Shown: positions 44,900-54,659 of the stretch, in pieces | How positions within the stretch are numbered: the stretch's first letter is position 1 | How the letters are laid out: each line of letters opens with the position of its first letter | Notes under the pieces: model-generated | What the model was told of the DNA's origin: nothing | What the model saw: the letters and a program-made list of their open reading frames with translations, nothing else | Databases searched by the model: none | Program-made: the position numbers and the translations under genes | NCBI GenBank assembly: GCA_003313425.1 | Contig: NHZP01000031.1 | Span: 496,001-560,000, forward strand | Length of the DNA: 64,000 nt | Direction of reading: 5' to 3' | DNA from: Pseudopyrenochaeta lycopersici | Lineage: Eukaryota; Ascomycota; Dothideomycetes; Pleosporales; Pseudopyrenochaetaceae

Positions 44900-45452
44900 A
44901 TAGCTAGAACTAGACCTCCTCCTAAGCGTCTAACAACTAGCAGCAAGGCTCCTAGGAAGACTGTAACTAGCGGCAGTGTGCCTGCAAAGGATCTAGCTAG
45001 TAAATCTGCGCGAAAGATAATAACTACTTCTAATGTAGTTAAGAAAAAGCGTTGCTAGAAGCTAGGCAGTAAGTTATTACAGTTTCTTATTATAGTTATA
45101 AGCTAATTATTTACAGTAGTAGTAATTTAAGAGATTAAAAGATACTAAAAGTCTACTAATCTGCTTATTCGTAAACTTCTGTTCTCCTGCCTTGTCTGTG
45201 AAATAGCCTAAGAGTTCTAGTAAGGACTGCGCTTCTAGAGTAGTATAATTAAGGCTCTCTAAGAGTTAGTTAAGTCGTTTCTAGTTAGTTATTTTAAAGG
45301 TAACTATCGCCTTAATATTTTTATTATATATATACTAATTTTTAGTAGACTGTATAATAAATGTAATCTATGTAAAGAGAGTTACTATTTAGTATAAGGA
45401 TTCTGCGTTAGTAAGGCGATACTATAACAGGTTTCTACTAGATTTCTTCTAA
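44900..45452 (+). pseudogene. RIP-degraded histone H3-like (CENP-A/H3 variant) gene inside the hAT transposon
   Basis: The start codon is now ATA (44900), followed by ART and a basic tail with SSKAPRK and SKSARK, closely resembling an H3 N-terminus. Exon 1 ends at 45068. A 48-bp intron (45069-45116; GTAAGT, GCTAAT, TTACAG) falls between the residues of the H3 motif PG and TVAL. Exon 2 reads EIKRY-stop-KSTNLLIRKL, LVCEIA, then the codons of LRF-stop-SS and KAL-stop-ELVKSFLV, which match LRFQSS and ALQEAAEAYLV of H3. A second intron (about 45300-45344, TACTAAT then TTTTAG) precedes IYVKRVTI and KDSALVRR (H3 IHAKRVTI, KD..LARR). The stop is at 45450. All damage is explained by C-to-T or G-to-A. 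The H3 assignment is very strong. A role in the transposon is unknown. Confidence 0.9.
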
Positions 45453-45840
45453 TAGGTATTAGTTTTCTCTAGGTAGTAGTCTTCTTTAGGCAGTAGATTT
45501 ATCTAGTAGTAGCTTTCTCTAAGTAGTTATAATATATAAATTATAATTTACGACAGTTCCTAAATAACACGGCAACCCTTAAACTGTGATAATTAGCTGT
45601 AGTAAATACCTAACCCTAATTAGTTAGTAGTAACCCTAATATAAAAAACGTGATTACTTAGACCTAAGCCAACCTCACCCTAATAACTCTAGCCCTAACC
45701 TCAACCCATTTACAGTAACCTCAACCTATACCTATTACTAGCGTATAAAGATTGGGTATAGAGCTAGGTTGGGTACGAGTCTTATGTAATCAAACCCAAC
45801 CCAACCCCAACCTATACCCATTTGCCACCCTACTCTAATT

Positions 45841-48577
45841 TTATCTTAGGCCTCTAACTAATTTATCTAGGCTTTTTAGGTGTTAGAGTTGTAAGCCCTA
45901 GCTTATAGTTCTCCTCTTATATATAATCCTTAAAGCAAACTATAAATTATCTAGTATCCTTACTTTCTTTCTATAGTATCTTTTTAAGCAGCGATTATAG
46001 AGACGTACATTTATACGCGGATTCTAGGAAATATTAAGGCGTTATTCTAGTTAGTTTAATAGCATATGTGTAAGGTAGGTTAAGTATATCTCGTAGGCGT
46101 ACTTAGCTAACTTTAGAAAGAAGAAAGTCCTGTACAAAGTTGTAGAGGGAGGAGAATTTAACAGTACTTGTAATCTAAATACTAATATTACTACCTAGGT
46201 CTATTAGTACTATTACAGGCTATTATAAGGAATAGTATTTACGTACTATATAGATTAATAGCCTTAATAATAGTACTGCTATTCTAAATTAGATAGACAA
46301 AAGTAACGTTAAAGGTAACTTTAATAATTAAAGCCTGACCTAATATAGACTTTATTGTTGTACTACTAGTACTTGCTTACTAGGCTTAGGCGCCTATCCG
46401 CCTATTAATTAATTTAAGTCGCTGAAGAGCTGCCTTATTCTTAAGATAGGCACGCTATGCAGTAGAGGTAAGCGGGGCGAGCTGATTAACTTTTTGAGAT
46501 AGTTGTATTTGGGAGACTGTAACAGTCATTAACCGCTAAGATAGTTAGTCCTGCTCTAGAAAGGTATTAACGTTTATCTCTACTAGCCTACTGTCTCTGC
46601 TATTTAGCCTAGGGTTTCGAATTCCGTAGTAGGTACAATAATAACTAACTAGGATGTCCATATCGTTGTGTAGTCTACTATTATCTATACAGAATAGACC
46701 CTATATAGCCGCCATATTTAGAAGAGTAATAAGAGTATATTATAGATAGACTAATTAATAGATAAATAGACTTTAAATAGTTGTGTGCGAGCTAACACTG
46801 TAGCTAGGACTAAGCTAGAAATAGTACTATTACTAACTATTACTAACTATTACCTAAAACATAAACCCCTTCCTAATTCTCCTTATATTAACCTTCTATA
46901 TTATTAGTTATAAAGTCGCATCCTTCTATATCTAGTAGCTAGGTAATTGCGTTAGTACCTTATTATAAATAATAGTACTTAAACTAACCTAGAAATCCTA
47001 GCTACTAGTTAGTAACTTAAGAAGTTAAAGTATAGGCACTTGCCTTATTTTAATATAGAGAGCAGCGCGATAACGCAGCTCTAAATAATAGCGCTCAAAT
47101 AGCTGTTTCTGTTTATATATGCCGCCTAGGTCTTTAGTATAAGGATTAAAGCCTATCTCTTATAACTAGACGTTATACTACCTCTAAGTAGGTAAGAGAA
47201 GGATAGCGTCTATATCCTATACTAGTGCCTCTTAACAGATTCTTTAGTACTTATCTTAAGGTAGAGTCTGCTTATAGTCTACTATCCCTACTAGTAGATA
47301 TATATAGAGTATATTAGGTTTTCTAGTAATAATATTAGGATAGTTTTTCTACTTCTGTATATAATAGCAATTCTATAAGAAGATAAAGGACTTTATTTTA
47401 CAGCGTAGGACTAAGAGATATATAGCAACTTTTACTACTATATTAGAGAGGTAGTCCTTTAAGAAATAATTAGTAGTCTATAGGTCTTAGAAGTACACTT
47501 ATAATAGTTAGTATAATAGTCTAAAGCTACGTTAAACAGAGAGCCTAGAGCTTTACTTACCCTCTACTAAAAGAGTAGACCCTTTAATAGCTGTTGCTAC
47601 TAAGATTTAATACGTTAGTTTACTGTACTTATACTATATATATAACACCTATCTTATATAATATCTAGTTAGCCTAACTTTAAGAGCATATAATATGCAT
47701 ATAAGATCTGCCTAGTCTTACTACTATAATTAGAGTAAAGATACTACAGAAATACTTTTATATCTCCTATAGTATATAAGTATTAATAGAGCACGCTAAG
47801 CGCAGTTACTGCAGATACTCTAATATATACCTATATAATATACTGAGAGTACGCGTTAATATAGCTATAGATTTAGATTCTAAAGGGTTTTAGTTTATTA
47901 TAGCTATTAATAGACTAGCACTAGTTTAGGCCAGGCACAATATATTTACCTCTTCTTTATTACTAATCGTTACAGCGTCGCTTTACTACCTCTAGACTTA
48001 AAGAGTAGTATGCTCTAAAAAGACAATCGCGAGAAAAGAACATATACTGTTACTTAAAGTAGACTTATAGCATCTACTTCCTATAGCTATTAATAATACC
48101 CTTCTTTAGCTCCTCTTTAATAAGCCTATAGGCTAGTATATTAGTAACCTCTTAGTTATCCTTATTACAGATACAACGTTTTAGTCCTAGTAATAGCTAA
48201 AGTCTTATAATAGTTGCCTTTATAAGACTAGTATAGCCCTTAGTATAGAGTATCTAAAGAATCTTAGAGTTGTCTAGATTAAGCTAATAAAATAGCATAA
48301 TAATCTAGTTCTTAAGGAGTTGCTCTACGTTAGGCGTAATGCGACGTTAAACCTCCTATCTCTTAAAGTAATCTTTAAGTGTAGTTATACTACACTTAAT
48401 ATAATACTTCTTATATAGCTAATCTAATAGCTGACAGAATATAAGACCTTCTTTAAAAAGCGCCTTTAATTCTTTCTTATAGAGGGTAAGGTTTGTACGA
48501 GGCCTGCCTCCTTTCCCTAGGCTTAATTAGTATTATATATAAAGTCTTTACTTAGTTACTTTACTATACTAAGGCAT
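45841..48577 (-). pseudogene. rve-type (retroviral-like DDE) integrase of the large transposon
   Basis: Starts at ATG 48577 (MPKYSKVTK). It has a region of helical DNA-binding character, then a core starting RGKYIVPGLN, with INSY, IYSYINAYSQYI and VSAVTALSVL, which matches fungal integrase-core proteins of the WSIDGY...IDAYSRYI type. Catalytic positions are recognisable but mutated: Asp 1 codon at 47906-47908 is AAT, Asp 2 at 47729-47731 is AAT (SNYSSKT from a SDRGSET-like motif), Glu at 47606-47608 is AAA (RIKS from RIES). The third residue is about 40 residues after the second. A less damaged segment near 46420-46620 (SRLVEINVNTFLEQD, VSQIQLSQKVNQL) looks like a C-terminal coiled coil. Many TAG/TAA stops. 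The gene is cut by the hAT insertion at 45833-45840. Confidence 0.82.
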
Positions 48578-48740
48578 GCTAGTAATAATTAATAATAGTC
48601 TTATATATAGCTTATAGACGCTAGTAATAGTCTGTAATAGAATAGAGTAGAGAACTAAGAGCAGGGTAAATTTATCCCTAAGTATGCGACACGTAATAAA
48701 GGTTTATATAACAATACTATTTATTAATAAATTTAATTTA

Positions 48741-48887
48741 TAAATAAAAACTATTACAGTCTATTACTTTATTATTTATACCCTGTTATAGAGCGCAAGG
48801 GCGGGTAAATAGTTATTATTGTTCAGGTTCGAGGTTTTGGTTTTCGGATTTTGGTTTCCGACCTTCGTGGCGTAATAGTCCACCGTA
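48741..48887 (-). repeat. Right terminal inverted repeat of the integrase transposon
   Basis: 147 bp, inverted copy of 20160-20309. It is followed directly by CACATC (48888-48893). Confidence 0.9.
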
Positions 48888-48893
48888 CACATC

Positions 48894-50082
48894 GCGATAA
48901 GTTGCAGCACTAACAATACAGTGCTAAGCGAAATCGGTTGTTCGCTCCAAATGCTACCCGGTATCAACCTAGGATCTTGAAATAGCTAGTACGTCATTTT
49001 GCCAGTAATAAACTTAAACATTGGAGCTGTCTTTCTCCTTTACCCGAGTTGTAATAGAGATCGCAAGCTGATAACTGCAAGCTGAACTTGTCTTAAAAAG
49101 CACATTATTTGAAACTCTTTCTATTAAATAGCTACAGCCCCCGGAATCTAGTGTTAAAATAATCTGGCCCAAGCCCACTGTAATTTTCTTTGTACGCATA
49201 AGAACTCTCTTAGACCTTAGTGCCAAGCATTTTCATCTGTCTGAGGTGTCGAATGTACTACTGCCAGCAACGATAGAATAGAAGGGACCAGTCCTGTAAG
49301 GTGATTCTGAATGACGTGTTACCCTGTTCTACGCGTTCAAAGGATACAAAAGGCATACACAGCTAGTAATGTCGCCTAGAAAGAGAAACAGGTTAATTGC
49401 AGGAGTGTAACAAAGCTGGTCGCTTTAGCCAAAGTCCAATGCGCTTATCTTGCGATTAGGTATAACAACCTTTTATGGATTGGAACATGCCTGTCATCCC
49501 TCCGCACATCGAATTAAGCATCAGACTAACTGCCAAGCCATATCAAGCTCTGTATGCTTTGGAGCGTTAGATCTTAGCGGTGTCGAATACGAGGTATAAT
49601 AGGAGCTAGAGTTAGCACCATACGAAAATTAAACTATTACTGTCGATTGGTGCTTGACAGCAGTTTGACCATTGTCTGTGCAAAGCGTATGGATTGCGCC
49701 AACTAGATGCAAATGACGATATGCTTAGCGCGTGTCATTTCTGAGCATCTCCGGGCAGACATACGCGAAATACCGACATAGATCTGCGTGATAGCCGCTA
49801 AACTTGTCCGACAAGGATATAATTTGGTGATTATCATTGGAATCTCCACTCATTCTGCATTACGAGGCTCTATGGTGTTGTCACTATCCATGGAGAGGAC
49901 GCTGCGACTGTCGGCAAAGCGGCATGCCGAATTTTTGCCTCCCCTGTTTAAAAGAATCCTTTAACAGGTTGACTGCAATAATAGACGACGGTTTTAAACA
50001 TAAGCATACCTTCGTATCCAGTGTACTGGTACACGGCAAGCTCCTTGCATTCAATTTTGCTATTTGGTACTAAGAGGCGAAA
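48894..50082. other. Host spacer without a recognised gene
   Basis: Base composition returns to normal after the transposon. I see no domain, RNA gene or repeat. A 70-codon minus-strand frame near 49014-49226 lacks recognisable features. The last few hundred bases are presumably the old promoter of the permease pseudogene. Confidence 0.5.
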
Positions 50083-52665
50083 ATGCTCGTTCCAGACCCT
50101 ACCACATCATCCGCATCCCCTAATCCATTACCACCTTCTGAGGATAACGATCGCGATTCACGGAACGACAGGAATGGCAAACACCCCGCCAAAGAGAATA
50201 CAACTGTTACCGCCTTAGCAACAAAGGAGACACAATACACGGAAGCAGCATTAGGTGACTATATATTGCACCTGCCGAGGGTTCGAAAAGGGCCAAGGAG
50301 TGATATCCATAATCTTGATGCAGTAAGTGTCAGCTTGTGGAATCCGAATCGGCAGCATGTGAAGTTAACCAGGGACCAGGTTGCGACTCAACCTAGCATA
50401 TGGAATCATGGAAATGTTGAAGAGCTCAAGAGCCTCTACATTCACCGAAAATGGGAGAATTGGTCGGCTTTTGATTCTAGTTTTCGATGGACTTGGCGTC
50501 AAGAACGCCCAGTGAGGCGCAAGGTCGACTGGAAAATCATGGTAAGCAAACTACTAACGAACACAAAGTAACGCAACCTGAATATAGGGTTGTAGGTGTG
50601 GGTCTGTATCATGTTTGCGGCCCTGAACATCAGCCGAAATAATATTCGCATCGCGGTGTCTGATAACTTGCTAAATGATCTTCACCTCACTAGGGCTGAT
50701 TATGTTAGTAACCCTCTTCCATGTATTGACGATGTCTAGAACAGAGGATAAGTCTGACTCAAATAGAATACGGGTCAAACAATTGCGCGAGTGGGCTTTC
50801 TCGCTGCTGAACTTCCGTCTCAGTTGATCTCTAAACGGTAAGCGACATAGCGATTTGTTTATAAACTGATTTGACTGTTAGTAGTATCGGCCCTGACCTA
50901 TGGATCCCGATACAAATCTGTATCTTCAGTCTTATATCTGCAATGCAGTTTTTCTTGAATGGCCGAGCGTCCTTCCTCGCAACAAGGTATCTGATCGCTA
51001 CATTTCAAGGTTGCTTTATTCCGTATGTTCTAGAACTCTATTGATATATCTTCTTTGCTTTACTCAAAATTTAAAGTGATACTATTCTCTACCTCAGTTA
51101 CTTCTACACCAACAAATCTGTAAGTGGAGTTTGCTCAGGATAGTTCAGGGCACTTTTTTGTTGATTTAGGTAGCTACCACTCCGTCTGGCATGGTTTTGG
51201 ATGCCCTCCCAGCCGGGCAAGTAGGCCTAGATCCCGTAGTTTTCTAGTTTCTTACATATTTGCAGTGGATATCGGCGTTGGCTTTGCAGCAGTTGGCCTG
51301 CTGTCCATGCGCGGCATTCTCGGCTATGCGGGATGGCGATGGTTGTTCCTGATTGAGTACGTTGTCAATTCTTCATCCTATTTGCGGCCCTTGCTGATTG
51401 ACCAAGGGGTTTATTTACTTGTAGGGTTAACTTTACACCTAATTTCTGACATTACTAAAAAAATTGCAGTTACTATAGGAACCATGTCATTCTTTCTAAT
51501 GCCGCAGTGCCCAACACGAACGAAAAGTTGGTGGAACCCTAAAGGATACTTTAACGAGGAAGAATAAAAGATTATTGTAAATTCTGGTAAGAATTCTTAC
51601 ATCTCAGGAACCTTCATGCTCTAATATTCATCTTTTAGTCATCCGAGATGACCCCCAGAAAGGTGGTATGTATAATCGACAAGGCCTGTCAGTCAGCCAG
51701 ATCTGGAAATGTTCTAAAGACTACGACATGTGGCCATTATACGCTCTAGACCATCTGTTTAGTCTACCGAAATATCCTGTCAACCAGTACCTTACGCTTT
51801 CATACAGCGATCTCAGATTCAATGTCATTCAATCGAATTTACTCTCTATTCCGTACATCGTAGGTTCTAGTATTACGATGCTACTGATTATTGCCGCCAG
51901 TGAATTATTCAACAACAGGAGTTTTGTGGCAATGGCGGAAGACGCGTGGCTACTTCCTTGCTTCGCTGCTTTATTAGCTTTAAAGGACCCGATCAGTGGT
52001 TGGGCGTACTTCGCAATCTCGACTGTTTTGTTGCCATTTCCATAGTGGGTCATAAGCTTGAATATTGTCTGCAAAAGCTAACACATATGACTTAGTACTC
52101 ACCCTATTCAGGTCACTTGGACCAGCAGAAATGCAGGTCCCGTGCAGAACAGGACGGCCTCCGCATCGTACGATTATCACGCTTTCTACTTGCAGTCGAA
52201 CTCTACTGACCGAACGACAGGCTTTACAACATGTTTGTTCAAGTTAGCGGGATGATTGGAGCTAATAGTGAGTCTGGAACGATTTAAACGCGCATTTTGG
52301 GTTACTAATGAATCCTAGTATACCAACCAAGTGATGCCCCACGCTACTATAAGGCAAAAAAAGGTCTTTTAGTTATCTGCGTCTGGATGAGTGTGAGTAA
52401 TGATCATCGCTACAACCTATCCATGAATAAGTTTAATTGAGGCTAATTTGATGCGTAGCTCATCCAATATCCCGGAACTTACTTCTACTTTCGATGGCAT
52501 AATAATAAGAAAGCGAAGACATGGGATAATATGACACCAGAGGCACAGGAGACTTACAGGACAACTACCAAAGACGAGGACAACAAGCGGTAAGTTCTAT
52601 GTATCTTATTCACAGAGATCCAAAATAACTTATGCAACAGTCTCGACTTCCGTTTCGCAACGTAA
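50083..52665 (+). pseudogene. DAL5-type major-facilitator permease (anion:cation symporter), decayed
   Basis: The first exon (ATG 50083) is intact and ends FRWTWRQERPVRRKVDWKIM at a GTAAGC donor. Later exons are recognisable: MFAALNISRNN, ARVGFLAAELPSQLISKR, WIPIQICIFSLISAMQFF, GRASFLATRYLIATFQG, MRGILGYAGWRWLFLIE, DYDMWPLYALDHLF, KDPISGWAYFAISTVLLPFP and HPIQVTWTSRNAG, ending LDFRFAT at 52665. This order matches fungal allantoate/nicotinate permeases with 12 membrane segments. Damage includes a TAA replacing a Glu-like codon at about 51565 (FNEEE-stop-KIIV), loss of the segment after GCFIP, frame disruption before the MRGILG helix, and an insertion after NRTASAS. The lesions are not RIP-biased, so this is ordinary decay of a single-copy gene. 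Confidence 0.85.
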
Positions 52666-53583
52666 GATTGTCGAATGTGCAATTGTATAAATTTTTTAAA
52701 GTCACCGAGTGTGAATGGGTTGGTTTACCAATTCACTCGACTGCAGTTTGAGTATTTTTGAAGCTTTAAGCGTTGCTAAGGGGGCATCTGAACAATCTTA
52801 TTATCTGAATCATGTACGTTGAAAACGTTATGATTGATAGCCTAATACGCTGAAATTCAACCCTTATATACAATATCATGATACTAGATAGCGGCCCCAT
52901 AAGATGCTGCAGACGCGATCAAGTCTTGCATGAAACCATCGAGGAACGCGTTTTCCTGCCCCGGTAGGATCAAAAACTTCAGTGGTATCTAATTAATAAT
53001 ATGGCGGAATGCACACATTGCTGGCCGCATTGTGGACTTGTATGGTCAATCTCAATACTGTTGCCCTGTGCTCCTACTACTGCACAGAATTGTTAGGTAT
53101 AAGTCTCTAGTTGGTTTGGCTTAAACGGTTCTGAGGAACAATCTCATTAAACAAGGCAGATATTTTAAGATGATTTGGCGAGGACATTGCCACAAAACTT
53201 GCATACCTAAAGGAAGGCATTTTTATTCCGTGTCACACAAGCTGCAGAGAATGGCTTCCAAACTATGAATAGTAACGCTTTGATCCCATGCATCATGCAG
53301 AGCTTAACCAATTCTGGAACGTGTTATGCTTTGGCCTCTTATTATATTTATTCATCCCCTAAGAACGACTATAACCAGAAACAAGCGCAAGTTCTACTAG
53401 GCTTGGCTAGCACGGAGAGACCCCAGTACAAGCTATGCCTATGATTAGTTCTTTCATATCTGCTATAGGAATAATACGTACAAGAAAAAAACGACGCTGG
53501 CATCATGCCATTCGTAGAAGGATTGAGACGATACCACATCCTGCCAAAAACTATTACTAAAGCAGATCTAGTCATTTCAATCA
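52666..53583. other. Spacer without a recognised gene
   Basis: No supported gene. A plus-strand frame around 53150-53275 (FGEDIATKLAYLKEGIFIP) has some coding look but is short and unplaced, possibly a gene remnant. Confidence 0.4.
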
Positions 53584-53874
53584 TCAAGAAACGTACGAGT
53601 TGCCATTCACAGTCTCTCCCCATAGGTAACAGTAGATTTGCACAATAGAGCCACACGGTGTAGTACCAGCTTTATTGCAGGAATTGGTATTAGTGTGAGC
53701 GCAACCGTAGCGAGTCAAACTCCCAGTGCAACAACTAGCGGTGGGACCGCCATTGGCAGTACAAGAGACAACGGCCCTAGATTCCAGCCCATTCGCTTCC
53801 GGAATAGTAGCAGGAGTGGCGTAGGCGGAAAGGAGGAAAGTCTCCAGTACGAGAATACCGAATGATGCCTTCAT
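53584..53874 (-). CDS. Small secreted cysteine-rich protein (96 aa), candidate effector
   Basis: I start at the ATG at 53874; the frame upstream has only a TTG. Residues 1-20 (MKASFGILVLETFLLSAYAT) form a signal peptide with likely cleavage after AYA. A short propeptide (TPATIPEANGLESR) follows, perhaps trimmed at a basic site. The mature part has seven cysteines in the order SC, CC, GC, SC, PC, YC. Small, cysteine-rich and intronless fits secreted effector-like or antimicrobial peptides of fungi; no named family recognised. It sits in a gene-poor, transposon-flanked stretch, a common setting for effectors. No RIP damage. Confidence 0.65.
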   Translation of the reverse strand: MKASFGILVLETFLLSAYATPATIPEANGLESRAVVSCTANGGPTASCCTGSLTRYGCAHTNTNSCNKAGTTPCGSIVQIYCYLWGETVNGNSYVS

Positions 53875-54220
53875 GTTTATAGGCAATTCAGGAAATTTCA
53901 GAATGCAGATGGTGTTGAAAGTGCTTGTTGTTCCTGTTCGTTACTGTCGGGGCCTTTTATGTTCGCGTTAGATATATTGCCAAGGCCTCCGGTCACCGAA
54001 AATGCACTTCAGCTGAGTTGTGCACAACCATAATGGAAAGAACTATTATCGTAATACGAGCGCGCACGCAAAGCAGCGGTCGAGACCCACTCGCTAATAT
54101 ACTATTACTATCAGTTTTCGGGAAGCTGAGGGCCCCGTTGGGTTACAATGCACGCGCACCTCTAAGGTTCTGGCCACTCCTTTGCTTCGTACTAAAATGT
54201 TAACCAATAACGTGTTCCAC

Positions 54221-54250
54221 CACCTGATGCACGTCCCCACCTGATGCACG
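54221..54250. repeat. Direct repeat of CACCTGATGCACG
   Basis: The 13-mer occurs at 54221-54233 and 54238-54250, a 17-bp period. No function assigned. Confidence 0.7.
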
Positions 54251-54423
54251 CGCAACACCATGCAACCAACAAAATAATCAAGCTGTACAGCCACCAACAA
54301 TACCTAATATTTCGAGATTTTTTAGAGTTATAATCTAACAACTATATAGAAGATTTGCGCAGTCTTATATTATATAATAAATAATTATAGTAGTTAAATA
54401 GTTTACCTAGAGTAAGAGCTTAT

Positions 54424-54641
54424 TGTTAGATTTAAGGACTATTTGGCTTGATCTTTGATGAATTTTTGATGATGAACTTGATTGATTGATTCTGTGTTCT
54501 CTGCCCTCCTTTTACTGCTTTGCTTCCGGAGGTTCCGAAGGCCGTGGTATCAGTCCTTCTATTAATCGCCCTTTCCTGTATAGTACTTCTAAGTTTATCT
54601 TTTATATCTAACAGGCCTTACAGCACTTATATAATCTAACA
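54424..54641 (-). repeat. 3' LTR of old copia element
   Basis: 218 bp with 9-bp inverted ends TGTTAGATT/AATCTAACA, next to a polypurine tract on the minus strand. Much less mutated than the adjacent pol. Confidence 0.8.
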
Positions 54642-54659
54642 CACCCCCTTAGCTTAGAC

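Larger units (their letters stand above)
39955..45832 (-). mobile_element. hAT DNA transposon, RIP-mutated, carrying an H3-like gene
   Basis: 5878 bp with terminal inverted repeats (TAGGGTGGCAAAT at left; inverted copy ATTTGCCACCCTA at right) and a perfect 8-bp duplication CTCTAATT (39947-39954 and 45833-45840). Eight-base duplications and the C-terminal dimerisation motif of its transposase identify the hAT superfamily. Besides the transposase (minus) it holds a second minus-strand ORF and a plus-strand histone H3-like gene. All are broken by stops. It inserted in the integrase gene of the host transposon. Confidence 0.9.
20160..48887 (-). mobile_element. RIP-mutated rve-integrase DNA transposon with long inverted repeats, inflated by nested insertions
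   Basis: The element is bounded by 150-bp (left) and 147-bp (right) inverted repeats and by a 6-bp CACATC duplication. Subtracting the nested gypsy pair and the hAT leaves about 7.6 kb of its own DNA. That DNA holds three decayed genes: an H3-like gene next to the left repeat (minus), an unidentified gene (plus) and an rve-type integrase (minus) starting near the right repeat. Six-base duplications are typical of several retroviral-type integrases, including Polinton elements, but I find no DNA polymerase B, capsid or protease here. It is also unlike Starships, since I see no DUF3435 tyrosine recombinase. Family name left open. Strand given is that of the integrase. Confidence 0.85.

Noticed and set aside
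20160..48887. Starship giant element
   Set aside because: No DUF3435 tyrosine recombinase near an end; long inverted repeats and an rve integrase argue against it, and most of the length is nested insertions.
20160..48887. Polinton/Maverick
   Set aside because: The 6-bp duplication and integrase fit, but I see no DNA polymerase B, packaging ATPase, protease or capsid sequence, and the unnested length is only about 7.6 kb.
49014..49226. 70-codon minus-strand frame
   Set aside because: No recognisable features and no splice context.
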